Source: Ashinkailepas kermadecensis (taxonomy: Eukaryota > Arthropoda > Thecostraca > Neolepadidae). Taken from it: a stretch of 64,000 nucleotides of DNA. A program made the translations under genes and the position numbers. Each line of letters starts with the position of its first letter. The first letter of the stretch is position 1. The notes beneath the pieces were generated by a model. The model searched no databases. It saw only the letters and a program-made list of their open reading frames with translations, and was not told the DNA's origin. The stretch covers positions 451,501 through 515,500 of the forward strand of contig JAOTOM010005146.1 in NCBI GenBank assembly GCA_034440615.1. Direction: 5' to 3'. Shown here piece after piece: positions 24,005 to 35,886 of this stretch.

Positions 24005-24195
24005 CGGCGGTGGGCGGGAGGTGGAAGGCGGGAGGCGGGAGGCGGGAGGCGGGAGGCGGAAGGCGAAAGGCGAGAGGCGAGAGGCGAGAGGCGAGAGGCG
24101 AGAGGCGAGAGGCGAGAGGCGAGAGGCGAGAGGCGAGAGGCGAGAGGCGAGAGGCGGGAGGCGGGAGGTGGAAGGTGGGAGACGGCAGGCGGAAG
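24005..24195. repeat. GAGAGGC/GGGAGGC heptanucleotide repeat before exon 5
   Basis: Purine-rich seven-base units fill about 190 bases and end some 40 bases before the exon 5 acceptor. All frames are open on both strands, which explains the Arg/Gly-rich and Ser/Pro-rich translations. Confidence 0.92.
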
Positions 24196-24231
24196 GCGGC
24201 TGCCCGTGACCGGATCATGCATGTTTCGCAG

Positions 24232-24332
24232 GGAACGGAAGGTTGCAAGCGCTGCACGCAGCTGTATTCAACATGAGCTGCACGCCTGCCATCTGGTGGT
24301 CCACTGGCGACTGTAACATCACCACCGTCCAG
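24232..24332 (+). CDS. Exon 5: FReD segment with WW...C motif and shortened calcium loop
   Basis: Phase 1 in, phase 0 out. The acceptor is GTTTCGCAG|GGAAC and the donor GTCCAG|GTATAT. With the base left by exon 4 it reads GNGRLQALHAAVFN, then MSCTPAIWWSTGDC and NITTVQ. It matches the FReD C-terminal cysteine pair around 'CA..Y.GAWWY..C'. The usual calcium-binding Asp-rich stretch between 'H..M.FST' and the first of these cysteines is missing. Potential N-glycosylation sequons are NMS and NIT. The last ~42 bases and the donor are the seed of a 3-kb array of 88-bp units downstream. A purine-rich 7-bp repeat ends about 40 bases before the acceptor. Confidence 0.82.
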
Positions 24333-27305
24333 GTATATACTGTAGCATCACCACCGTCAAGGTATATACTGTGCACGCCTCATTCGCCCCGCCACAGCAT
24401 ATCGACCGTCTGGTGGTCCACTGGCGACTGTAGCATCGGCACCGTCAAGGTATATACTGTACACGCCTCATTCACCCCGCCACAGCATATCGACCATCTG
24501 GTGGTCCACTGGCGACTGTAGCATCACCACCGTCAAGGTATATACTGTACACGCCTCATTCACCCCGCCACAGCATATCGACCGTCTGGTGGTCCACTGG
24601 CGACTGTAACATCGGCACCGTCAAGGTATATACTGTACACGCCTCATTCGCCCCGCCACAGCATATCGACCATCTGGTGGTCCACTGGCGACTGTAACAT
24701 CGGCACCGTCAAGGTATATACTGTACACGCCTCATTCGCCCCGCCACAGCATATCGACCGTCTGGTGGTCCACTGGCGACTGTAGCATCACCACCGTCAA
24801 GGTATATACTGTACACGCCTCATTCACCCCGCCACAGCATATCGACCGTCTGGTGGTCCACTGGCGACTGTAGCATCGGCACCGTCAAGGTATATACTGT
24901 ACACGCCTCATTCACCCCGCCACAGCATATCGACCGTCTGGTGGTCCACTGGCGACTGTAGCATCGGCACCGTCAAGGTATATACTGTACACGCCTCATT
25001 CACCCCGCCACAGCATATCGACCGTCTGGTGGTCCACTGGCGACTGTAGCATCGGCGCCGTCAAGGTATATACTGCACACGCCTCATTCACCCCGCCACA
25101 CCATATCGACCGTCTGGTGGTCCACTGGCGACTGTAGCATCACGGCACCGTCAAGGTATATACTGTACACGCCTCATTCACCCCGCCACAGCATATCGAC
25201 CGTCTGGTGGTCCACTGGCTACTGTAGCATCGGCACCGTCAAGGTATATACTGTACACGCCTCATATCGACCGTCTGGTGGTCCACTGGCGACTGCAGCA
25301 TCACCACCGTCAAGGTATATACTGTACACGCCTCATTCACCCCGCCACAGCATATCGACCGTCTGGTGGTCCACTGGCGACTGTAGCATCACTACCGTCA
25401 AGGTATATACTGTACACGCCTCATTCACCCCGCCACAGCATATCGACCGTCTGGTGGTCCACTGGCGACTGTAGCATCGGCACCGTCAAGGTATATACTG
25501 TACACGCCTCATTCACCCCGCCACAGCATATCGACCGTCTGGTGGTCCACTGGCGACTGTAGCATGGGCACCGTCAAGGTATATACTGTACACGCCTCAT
25601 TCCCCCGCCTCATTCACCCCGCCACAGCATATCGACCGTCTGGTGGTCCACTGGCGACTGTAGCATCACCACCGTCAAGGTATATACTGTACACGCCTCA
25701 TTCACCCCGCCACAGCATATCGACCGTCTGGTGGTCCACTGGCGACTGTAGCATCGGCACCGTCAAGGTATATACTGTACACGCCTCATTCACCCCGCCA
25801 CAGCATATCGACCGTCTGGTGGTCCACTGGCGACTGTAGCATCACCACCGTCAAGGTATATACTGTACACGCCTCATTCACCCCGCCACAGCATATCGAC
25901 CGTCTGGTGGTCCACTGGCGACTGTAGCATCGGCACCGTCAAGGTATATACTGTACACGCCTCATTCACCCCGCCACAGCATATCGACCGTCTGGTGGTC
26001 CACTGGCGACTGTAGCATCACCACCGTCAAGGTATATACTGTACACGCCTCATTCACCCCGCCACAGCATATCGACCGTCTGGTGGTCCACTGGCGACTG
26101 TAGCATCGCCACCGTCAAGGTATATACTGTACACGCCTCATTCACCCCGCCACAGCATATCGACCGTCTGGTGGTCCACTGGCGACTGTAGCATCACCAC
26201 CGTCAAGGTATATACTGTACACGCCTCATTCACCCCGCCACAGCATATCGACCATCTGGTGGTCCACTGGCGACTGTAGCATCACCACCGTCAAGGTATA
26301 TACTGTACACGCTCATTCACCCCGCCACAGCATATCGACCGTCTGGTGGTCCACTGGCGACTGTAGCATCACCACCGTCAAGGTATATACTGTACACGCC
26401 TCATTCACCCCGCCACAGCATATCGACCGTCTGGTGGTCCACTGGCGACTGTAGCATCACCACCGTCAAGGTATATACTGTACACGCCTCATTCACCCCG
26501 CCACAGCATATCGACCGTCTGGTGGTCCACTGGCGACTGTAGCATCACCACCGTCAAGGTATATACTGTACACGCCTCATTCACCCCGCCACAGCATATC
26601 GACCGTCTGGTGGTCCACTGGCGACTGTAACATCGGTACCGTCAAGGTATATACTGTACACGCCTCATTCACCCCGCCACAGCATATCGACCGTCTGGTG
26701 GTCCACTGGCGACTGTAGCATCACCACCGTCAAGGTATATACTGTACACGCCTCATTCGCCCCGCCACAGCATATCGACCGTCTGGTGGTCCACTGGCGA
26801 CTGTAACATCGGCACCGTCAAGGTATATACTGTACACGCCTCATTCGCCCCGCCACAGCATATCGACCGTCTGGTGGTCCACTGGCGACTGTAACATCAC
26901 CACCGTCAAGGTATATACTGTACACGCCTCATTCACCCCGCCACAGCATATCGACCGTCTGGTGGTCCACTGGCGACTGTAGCATCGGCACCGTCAAGGT
27001 ATATACTGTACACGCCTCATTCACCCCGCCACAGCATATCGACCGTCTGGTGGTCCACTGGCGACTGTAGCATCACCACCGTCAAGGTATATACTGTACA
27101 CGCCTCATTCACCCCGCCACAGCATATCGACCGTCTGGTGGTCCACTGGCGACTGTAACATCGGCACCGTCAAGGTATATACTGTACACGCCTCATTCAC
27201 CCCGCCACAGCATATCGACCGTCTGGTGGTCCACTGGCGACTGTAGCATCGGTACCGTCAAGGTATATACTGCGCACGCCTCAATCACCCCGCCACAGCA
27301 TATCA
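24291..27305 (+). repeat. 88-bp satellite array seeded by the exon 5 donor boundary
   Basis: About 33 units of 88 bases, plus one longer first unit, extend from inside exon 5 for 3 kb. Each holds TCTGGTGGTCCACTGGCGAC (exon sequence for WWSTGD), ACCGTCAAG|GTATATACTG (donor) and CCCCGCCACAG (acceptor-like). Variants alternate between CATCACC and CATCGGC after GTAG, often in pairs, which suggests some higher-order repeat structure. Confidence 0.95.
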
Positions 27306-27537
27306 GCAGATATCGATCGATTAACGTCCACATCGATCGATATGAACAGCATCTCGAGCTAGATACATCAATGGACAATCAGCCTCATCACATCTCAAAT
27401 ACAATTCATATTTATCTGAGAAAACCTATAAGTTTCACTCCGCACCCTTCTCATATAACGCAGCCAATCTATTGACGCTCAGGTCAGCATTAACCAGTTC
27501 AATGCGTGTTCAGATGTACAGTTTGTACATATGCACA

Positions 27538-27789
27538 CACAAACATACACACACACACACACGTACACACACATACACACACATACACATACATACAGAT
27601 ACATACGCATACACAGACACATACACATGCACACACGTACACACACACACATACACGCACACACATACACACACACACACACACACAGACAAGCATCTAC
27701 CTACATGCACACACACATACACACACATACACACACATACACACGCACATGCGCGCACACACACACACACACCTACACACGCACAATAC

Positions 27790-27833
<44 letters not shown>

Positions 27834-27850
27834 GCACACACACAATACCG
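27538..27850. repeat. (CA)n-rich microsatellite
   Basis: About 310 bases of imperfect CA repeat with TACA interruptions. The Thr-His frames on both strands are artefacts. Confidence 0.95.
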
Positions 27851-27889
27851 ACACACGCACATGCACATTCATGATACCAGCACACAAAG

Positions 27890-28490
27890 CATGCGGTCCA
27901 GACAACATTAGTGCGCGCATCATTCGAAAATGGGGCTGTTAGCTCATGACTCCGCTGACAAAAATATTCAATCAGTCACTGCGATCAGGTATTTTTCCCG
28001 ATCTCTAGAAGCAAGCCAACATCATCCCAATATTTAATAAGGGCGACAAAAAAACCTAACTACCGCTCTGCTTCACTGCTACCGCCTTTTGGTAAAGCTC
28101 TCGAACGCATCGTTTATGATGTCTATCGCAACATGTCGCGCCCATGATGTGCTCCGAACAACACGGCTTGTCCGGAAGCAGTTATGTGTGTCGAATTTAG
28201 CTATGTATTTATGATCATTGTGGAAAGCCATATCGGACGGATATCAGACGGACACAATGTATACGGACTGTTCGGCCGCATTTCAGAGCGTTACTCACAA
28301 GCTCATTGTTCACCACCTACAAGTCTCGTATCACCTGCATGAATCCTCGCTAAAATGGATTGTTTTATATCTGTCCAATTCGTATGGTCATTTCCAATTA
28401 GTAGCTTCAACTCACCTGGGTGGACGTTGCCTAGAATCAATAAAATGCCTAACCCCATATGGTGAAAGGTCTGCAGTACACAAATCCATG
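27890..28490 (+). pseudogene. Decayed LINE reverse transcriptase fragment
   Basis: Across broken frames can be read KACGPDNISARIIRKW, then IFNQSLRSGIFPDL, IIPIFNKGDK, a decayed NYR..SLL, and later YTDCSAAFQSVTHKL and LKWIVLYLSN. This is the order of motifs 1 to A and beyond in non-LTR reverse transcriptases of the jockey/CR1 type (GPD.I, G.FP..WK, I.P..KKGD, motif A D.S.AFD). Asp and Phe of motif A have changed (DCSAAFQ), and stops abound. Confidence 0.7.
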
Positions 28491-29290
28491 TGAAAAAGTT
28501 TCCTTCAAACCATATGTGCAATGGCAAACATTTCACGTACGTGGTAGCTTCACATAATTGAACTAACGCAATTAGGTCCAGGAGAGTAGCCGAACTGCTA
28601 CCCATGCAAACAAGGTGAGTTGAACAAGACCTTTTAAAATTTAAATAGTTACATCAGCAACAGTTCTGCTTATTGAAGTGATTATAAGAGGAATTCATAC
28701 TAGAATGGGACGCTGATATATCGTATTGTTATCAAATATTCCAGGATATTATGGAATCACCAATACATTAGGATACTGTTTATATCAAAGGGAATAGGAA
28801 TATTCTTAGGATACCAAAGATTTTATGGAAGTAGCCTTGCCAAAACCACCAACAATGTCGCGACACCATGTGTGCGTTTATTATTTTTATATCAGAGAGT
28901 ACGTTTCATATCAAAATCGATTAAACTCACGCGGTATCTGCAGGGGAGAGGTGTTCTAACGGAGTGGTGTGCATCTTAGGCGGTATATGCAGGGGGTGGA
29001 GGTGTTCCAACGGAGTGATGTGAATCTTTTTAACATGGTGGCTTGGGCAAAGGAATACCAACGGCGAAGTTTTCAGAATTTCCCTCGTCTGACAAAATAT
29101 GCAATTCCACCAGAATGCACCTCGTTGTGCACCAGTATGCTCTAAGCAATTATCTTTTACATTAAGAACCTCGCATTTCGACATCGATAAAAACTCATGT
29201 GGCACCTGTGGGTACAAGTCAATTGATCAGCCACTCACCATTCAGCCATTCCCCAGTTATGGGTTGGCACCTCAGAAGCGTCATAGCTGT
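28491..29290 (+). other. Intron 5, nothing recognised
   Basis: AT-rich sequence without a coding motif. Weak duplication is visible at 28940-29020 (GGTATCTGCAGGGG and GGTATATGCAGGGG). Confidence 0.45.
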
Positions 29291-29294
29291 ACAC

Positions 29295-29485
29295 ACTGAG
29301 TGGAACTCAACTGCGTGTACTTGAGTCGTGCATTGGCTCATATTGGCAACACCACTTGTGTAGTGGAACTCAACTGCGTGTACTTGAGTCGTGCATTGGT
29401 TCATATTCGCAACACCACTTGTGTAGTGAAACTCAACTGCGTGTACTGCGAGTCGTGCATTGGCTCATATTCGCAACACCACTGG
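29295..29485. repeat. 63-bp tandem repeat, three copies
   Basis: Units start near 29301, 29364 and 29427, each holding ACTCAACTGCGTGTACT and CGTGCATTGG. The period is a multiple of three but no exon is nearby. Confidence 0.9.
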
Positions 29486-30029
29486 CCTATGTTGAACGTC
29501 TCGCAACAAAAACGGTCATTTAGCCGTGTACACAACCATGATGGTTATTAACGGTTGGTATGGATCTGGGGGTTGGCACGATATTGGTGTCCATTCAGAT
29601 ACAACTTGTGAGCCAATCACACTTTCTACACGCTACAGAAACATTAGCGATAACAAAAAAGTCACCGATCCAATTAGGTGGCTACTGAAAGGGCTGTTTT
29701 AACATTCCTCGTATCCTGAATAGCTTAATGCTGATAATGACATGAACTCAAGCAATACTCGTAGTCCGAACGTTTGCCTATGTGGTTTTCCGGAACAGGA
29801 CCCATGCCAAATTGAACTGGTTTGGTATACACCAGTGTTAAAATAGTGGTTTTCGTTAGGTTTGAGATGTCGAAATGAGTACAGTAGGATGTCGAAATTT
29901 GCCATGGAAACAATGTCATTTAATATAAACTATAAGTTTTTTTCGAACACAATTCTGATCCAACTGCGTACTCATGCATGCACCTTTTCCCTTTTTTGAG
30001 ATGCAGAATTTAGGAGTAGCTATTTAATG
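29486..30029 (+). other. Intron 5, nothing recognised
   Basis: No repeat or coding motif was seen. Confidence 0.4.
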
Positions 30030-30670
30030 ATAGCAATACAAAATACCTATCCTTGTCAACTGATATTGCATAACAGACCACATTATAGGTGACCTTGTAC
30101 CTGGAATTGTGCTAAGAGATGTTTGTGCATCACAATCAAAATGGTAGGTATCAGCATGATACTTATCCACAAGATACTGTTGGAAATTAGATATGAAGAT
30201 TTCATAATGACTCACCATCAAACAGGATGTTGATACTCTGTTCGGAGGGATGTAGATTCAGTGTTCGGAAAGTGGTATATTCCACCCTTTTTCACGAATA
30301 ATTTATCACTGGTAAACACTGTCCTTCCATCTAATCTTTCATTCAAGTTTGATCGCATAGTTTTGCAGAACTCGACCATTTTCCCGATAAGTAAGTTCAT
30401 GTCATGATTCACAATGAATTGTCAGTACCGCCGAGAATCACATCATCAAGATAATCCATTTGCCTTAAGTGCCTACATATAGGTTCCGAGGTTCCCCAAA
30501 ACATGCGGTGCATCGAACAGACCAGAGGTGCAGCGCTAGTGCTTGTGACGCCAAGGAAACAAACTACCATACATTTTCCACAAGGAAGCCAATGTGATCC
30601 TTGTACAGTGAACTTGCTGAATGAAATAATGAGTGCTCCGTTGAGCTTCGATTCACATCCTGTGCACATG
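30030..30670 (-). pseudogene. Possible gypsy-type RT remnant
   Basis: On the minus strand can be read GVTSTSAAPLVCSMHRMF and, 16 residues on, MDYLDDVILGGTDN, which resembles the gypsy RT pattern 'FG..SAPE.F...M...F......Y.DDIL..G'. The following frame, HDMNLLIGKMVEFCK, could be the counterpart of the HD..L..VL helix. Frames are broken and the rest is unrecognisable, so this is a remnant at best. Confidence 0.45.
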
Positions 30671-31222
30671 GTTTATACGTTCAACGCCGTACCGTTAAGC
30701 TACGTGTGCTGTTCTATCATATCGCTCAAGCTGCTTCGATGGAGTCGTGGATAGAGTAATTTCTGCCAGGCTGGCAGAGAGGCCAGGGAGCTTCGCCTTT
30801 TTAACCTTTCAATTTTTAACTGAAATAAATTCAGTTGACGTGTCTACATGGCGTCTGAATCGACAGAACATGAGACAGGCATTGCTAACAAAAGCATGCA
30901 CTATGTTATTGACTAGTGGCTTCAGAAATCCATTTGAAGTAGGAAGGATTGCCCTGGATAAAAATCCGGGATTAAAAAAGGATCTACGGATGAAAGGGTT
31001 CGTCTATATAAGAGTACTATAGCAAGTATTCATAGGTGTTTTTTTTATCTCGGATGGGTGGAGTGAGAGCTTGACCAGAATGCTCCATGGATCCGCCACT
31101 AACACCGGGCATTAACACAATAAGATCGCTTCAATGTATTTGTTTGCTCGCTTGGCTACAGTTGGCTGAGTTGATGACATTTCCACAGACTGCGTCACTG
31201 ATGTGGCTGCACATGATTGCAG
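30671..31222 (+). other. End of intron 5
   Basis: No repeat or domain was recognised before the exon 6 acceptor. Confidence 0.4.
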
Positions 31223-31343
31223 GGGCCCTTCCTCACTCTGCCTCTGGACGGACAAAACCACCGAAACGGGCTGCATCCGTGGCCGACCCTGCCTTTCGAG
31301 CTCAAGGCAATCTCGCTCCGAGTGAGATCCAACAACGAAGACG
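31223..31343 (+). CDS. Exon 6: C-terminal strand of the FReD
   Basis: Phase 0 in, phase 1 out. The acceptor is ATGATTGCAG|GGGCCC and the donor AAGACG|GTACGT. It encodes GPFLTLPLDGQNH, then RNGLHPWPTLPFEL and KAISLRVRSNNED. This fits the FReD C-terminus, where 'GI.W..W...YSLK...MKIRP' ends the domain. Phase 0 joins it to exon 5 and phase 1 joins it to the CCP exon that follows (reading DDEC across the join). A 34-bp array begins only about three to six bases after the donor and runs for 1.8 kb. The long open frames through that array are a by-product of the repeat, not coding. Confidence 0.8.
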
Positions 31344-31346
31344 GTA

Positions 31347-33150
31347 CGTCACGGCAATATGGTGTCCGGTCCACATACCCCGCCACCGCAATATGGTGTC
31401 CGGTCCACATACCTCGCCACGGCAATATGGTGTCCGGTCCACATACCCCGCCACGGCAATATGGTGTCCGGTCCACATACCTCGCCACGGCAATATGGTG
31501 TCCTGTCCACATACCCCGCCACGGCAATATGGTGTCCGGTCCACATACCTCGCCACGGCAATATGGTGTCCGGTCCACATACCCCGCCACGGCAATATGG
31601 TGTCCGGTCCACATACCTCGCCACGGCAATATGGTGTCCGTCCACAACCCCCGCCACGGCAATATGGTGTCCGGTCCACATACCCCGCCACGGCAATATG
31701 GTGTCCGGTCCACATACCTCGCCACGGCAATATGGTGTCCGGTCCACATACCCCACGGTCACATACCTCGCCACGGCAATATGGTGTCCGGTCCACATAC
31801 CTCTGCCACGGCAATATGGTGTCCGGTCCACATACCCCGCCACGGCATTCCGCCACGGCAATATGGTGTCCGGTCCACATACCTCGCCACGGCAATATGG
31901 TGTCCGGTCCACATACCTCGCCACGGCAATATGGTGTCCGGTCCACATACCTCGCCACGGCAATATGGTGTCCGGTCCACATACCCCGCCACGGCAATAT
32001 GGTGTCCGGTCCACATACCTCGCCACGGCAATATGGTGTCCGGTCCACATACCCCGCCACGGCAATATGGTGTCCGGTCCACATACCCCGCCACGGCAAT
32101 ATGGTGTCCGGTCCACATACCCCGCCACGGCAATATGGTGTCCGGTCCACATACCCCGCCACGGCAATATGGTGTCCGGTCCACATACCTCGCCACGGCA
32201 ATATGGTGTCCGGTCCACATACCCCGCCACGGCAATATGGTGTCCGGTCCACATACCCCGCCACGGCAAAATGGTATCCGGTCCACATACCTCGCCACGG
32301 CAATATGGTGTCCTGTCCACATACCCTGTCACGGCAATATGGTGTCCGGTCCACATACCTCGCCACCGCAATATGGTGTCCGATCCACATACCTCGCCAC
32401 GGCAATATGGTGTCCGGTCCACATACCTCGCCACGGCAATATGGTGTCCGGTCCACATACCCCGCCACCGCAATATGGTGTCCGGTCCACATACTCACGG
32501 CAATATGGTGTCCCTACCTCGCCACGGCAATATGGTGTCCGGTCCACATACCTCGCCACGGCAATATGGTGTCCGGTCCACATACCTCGCCACGGCAATA
32601 TGGTGTCCGGTCCACATACCCTGTAACGGCAATATGGTGTCCGGTCCACATACCCCGCCACCGCAATATGGTGTCCGGTCCACATACCTCGCCACGGCAA
32701 TATGGTGTCCGGTCCACATACCCCGCCACCGCAATATGGTGTCCGGTCCACATACCCTGTCACGGCAATATGGTGTCGGTCCACATACCCCGCCACCGCA
32801 ATATGGTGTCCGGTCCACATACCTCGCCACGGCAATATGGTGTCCGGTCCACATATCTCGCCACGGCAATATGGTGTCCGGTCCACATACCCCGCCACGG
32901 CAATATGGTGTCCTGTCCACATACCCCGCCACGGCAATATGGTGTTCGGTCCACATACCCTGTCACGGCAATATGGTGTCCGATCCACATACCCTGTCAC
33001 GGCAATATGGTGTCCTGTCCACATACCCTGTCACGGCAATATGGTATCCGGTCCACATACCTCGCCACGGCAATATGGTGTCCTGTCCACATACCCCGCC
33101 ACGGCAATATGGTATCCGGTCCACATACCATATCATGCTAGTATGATGTC
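31347..33150. repeat. 34-bp satellite array starting at the exon 6 donor
   Basis: About 50 units of 34 bases hold CACGGCAATATGGTGTCC and GGTCCACATACC. The array begins three bases after the exon, with GTACGTCACGG. Because three units make 102 bases, open frames of up to 684 codons run through it on both strands; none shows more than the repeat itself. Confidence 0.95.
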
Positions 33151-33626
33151 CGGTCCACCACCACATCGAAATATTATTTTCCCTGTGCACATGACTGATG
33201 CTAGTGCGATCTTGATGGTGTGGGAAACCAGCTTACAATTTCAGACAATTAGTGGGCGTCCTATGCAATGTACACCCACGTCTGAAAACTACCACTTGGC
33301 ACTGAGTCAGTTTTGTCGTCTACACGGTTTCTCCGTCCTGGCAGCTGCAACACGACATCGCCCACCACAACACGTGATACCAGCTCATACGCTCCGTATC
33401 CCTACTATCAGGTAATAAGGAAAGCTGAAGGCAAACTCATTCATCTGCTCTAGCGTCCATGATCACCTTGAAAACTGCTGTATGACCGCACCATGCACGT
33501 GGTAGGTAAACAAAAATTTAGGCACAACAACGGCCTGCCGGCTTACCCTCATTATCTTTTAAGTAGCCTTTCGTAACTGGTAATTGTTGTTTACGGAGCC
33601 CTAATCAGACTGTATGTTCTTTTCAG

Positions 33627-33748
33627 ACGAGTGCGTGACAAATCATAAGTTCGCCTTCTATAGTGGCATACTAAGGCACGTGACGATTACCGACATGCAA
33701 TTCACCAGAGAATCATCCTTCACCATCGCCTGCAAGGACCCAAACAAG
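33627..33748 (+). CDS. Exon 7: first half of CCP/sushi domain 1
   Basis: Phase 1 in, phase 0 out. The acceptor is TTCTTTTCAG|ACGAG, with a good pyrimidine tract, and the donor is AACAAG|GTAGCA. Only the phase-1 frame is open. It starts DECVTNHKFAFYSG with the first CCP cysteine and ends SSFTIACKDPNK with the second. The second half is in exon 8. Splitting a CCP between its second and third cysteines is a known arrangement in complement-type genes. The intron that follows is about 6.6 kb and contains a decayed LINE. Confidence 0.8.
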
Positions 33749-34380
33749 GTAGCATGGCAAACAATATGATGCAGAGGTTAAATAGTGACAAGACAATGCA
33801 ACTTTACCATTCAGTGTTCATGCCTAGAGGACAGGAAATATCTGCACAGCATTCTATTTTATGCTAGTATCTTACATTACTGTGTATTTAACCCTAACAA
33901 CTATATAGTGACAGGTAGGGGAAGAGATCCAGACAGAAGACGACGGAGGGAAGACGACGGAGAGAAGACGACGGAGGAGGGAAGAGATCCAGACCACACG
34001 CGGCGATTGAATATTGTTTGGCAATATTCAATCGCGGCACGCTCGAAAAGACCTAGCTTATAGCTGGCGATCGATCACGAGAAGCTACCCGCTGCCCCAA
34101 AGACCCCCCCCCCCCCCCCCCTCTCCCAGCTGTCTCGTAGGTGTCCTTATTAGGGCATCTACGGGAAGCTCCGACCCCCGGACCACTAGTTGATTGTCTG
34201 CCGGATTAGCCGGCCGGCGCCACTAGTTGGTTGCTCGCCGGAATAGCCGGCGTAGCCCCCCCCCTCCCAACCCCCTTCGGCCCAGCGGTGCGCACCAGCA
34301 CCGTCGGGAAACCGAATTGTAGCAGGGGTCGGCTTTGATTGTTTTTGTTCCATCCCACCCACCAGGTTAGAGCCAGCAGA
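33749..34380 (+). other. Intron 7, purine-rich tract and perfect hairpin
   Basis: AGACGACGGAGGGA-type purine repeats lie at 33920-33990. A perfect 14-base inverted repeat with a five-base loop lies at 34003-34035. A run of about 18 C lies near 34105. The LINE starts somewhere after this point. Confidence 0.6.
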
Positions 34381-34623
34381 GGTACCTTTCTGGTGTAATG
34401 GATCGAGCTAGCGGCCTTTGGCGTGACTGCGCCCACCTCTGTTTGGCTACTCCCATCCCTCCAAGCACTGTGTCTCTCTTCCCCTTTCGCACTACACTTC
34501 TCTTCACACTCTTCCTTACCACACCCCTTCAGGGTGTCTCTCTTGTCAACACCCCTTCAGGGCGCCCTTCCAACACTCAGTCACCCCTCCCCTCTCTCCT
34601 CAGGGGTCCAACCCCGCACCGGC

Positions 34624-35520
34624 ATGGCCGGGGACCCCCCGCCCCCCGCGGAGGGCGGACGCTGGCCGCGCCCAGGAGCCCGGGCCCCGCCACCGCGAGA
34701 TCCCCCTGACGGGGAATCCTTCGTGCTCGTGGCACGAAAGGAGGGGACATGGGAGCGCACGTCTCCGTTTGCGGTAGCCAAGGAGCTCGACAGATGGACA
34801 GGAGGGATAGTGGCGGCCCGCATCATCCGGTCGGGCGCCCTACTGGTACAGGTCCGTGACGCAACCCCCGCCGCGCCCCTCCTCCTCCCCCCCCCCTCCC
34901 CCCCCCCCCCCTTGGGGGGGGGGGGGCCCCCCCCCCCCACCACTTCTTTTTTTTTCGCGCCCCCCCCCCGGCGCCCCCCCCACAAGAAGAGAACCCCCGA
35001 AACCAAAACCCGAAAGCGTAAGGGGGCGGCGGGGGGCCCCCCCCCCCCCCCCCCCCACCCCCCCCCCCCAAACCCGGGAAAAAGGGGGCCCCCCCCCCCC
35101 CCCCCCCCCCCCATGCCCTACCTGCCGTCCATGGACCCCACCCCTAAGCGCTGTGGATTCTGTCAGAGGTATGGACACCACAGTGGGGTCTGCCGTGCCC
35201 GTAACCCAGTGTGCGGCCATTGTGCCGAGGCACACCCCACGGCCCAGTTCGAGGCCCAGGAACCGCGATGCGCAGCCTGTGCAGGCCCTCACTCCGCCTC
35301 CTACCCCCGCTGCCCAGTTTGGCTGGATGCCAAGGCACACCAGCAGCGACCCCGGACAGCCTCCCCAGCTCCGCCCCCGCCGCAGGGGCCACCCTCAGCC
35401 TGGGGTCAACTGCATCTTCAGCCCCTCTGGCCGACCCCGGCCGAGGCGGCCGTCCGCCCGCTGACCCGTGCGCCCACGCGCAACGAGCACCTGCTCAACC
35501 ACCCCAATCCCCACACCTGA
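34624..35520 (+). pseudogene. LINE ORF1 (gag-like) with three zinc knuckles
   Basis: The start is taken at MAGDPPPPAEGG. Recognisable parts are ARKEGTWERTSPF, ARIIRSGALLVQVRDA and the knuckles CGFCQRYGHHSGVC, CGHCAEAHPT and CAACAGPHSASYPRC, which bind element RNA. The middle (34880-35115) is almost pure C/G homopolymer and is probably unreliable sequence. The natural C-terminus seems to lie in another frame (35468-35887, ending DYETDD... and a TAA that overlaps the next ATG), so a frameshift near 35470-35520 breaks the ORF. Confidence 0.7.
34880..35115. other. Homopolymer C/G tract, possible assembly or read error
   Basis: Runs of 10-25 C interleaved with G runs and a T run replace what should be ordinary ORF1 coding sequence. 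Such texture is unusual for natural DNA and typical of collapsed or low-quality base calls. Confidence 0.55.
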
Positions 35521-35886
35521 CTCACGCCCTGCTCCCGCCGCTGGATCATCCGCCTCCAGGCCCCCCCGGAGTAGATCGGCCGCCATGCCCCCACGGGACC
35601 GGGCCCCCTCTGCACCGTCCCTCCAGGCCCACCCCAGCACCCCCTCCACCCAGCCACCCTCTCAGGCTCAGGCCACCCCGGCGACCTCCCCTCAGGTCCT
35701 CCCATCTCCCTCCACCTGCCCAACGCAGTCCTCTCAGGACAGTCCTAACACCCCTCCGCATGCTCGGAAATCCCCCAGGGACCCAGAGCAGAGAGCCACA
35801 CCAGCGTCGTCTGATTATGAAACAGACGACTCTGCCTCACCATCACCGCCACACACGCGGCTGCGGGAGCGTGATCACAACCATTA

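Noticed and set aside
24243..27305. CRISPR-like array
   Set aside because: The units are nearly identical throughout with no unique spacers, and the context is an animal intron. It is a satellite.
31087..33146. Open frames of up to 684 codons on + and 398 on - strand
   Set aside because: They run through the 34-bp array, where any stop-free set of units stays open in all frames. Only the first ~40 codons (exon 6) have domain character.
33300..33412. Possible exon ending at a GTAATA donor
   Set aside because: No frame gives a domain match or the phase needed between exons 6 and 7, which already join correctly.
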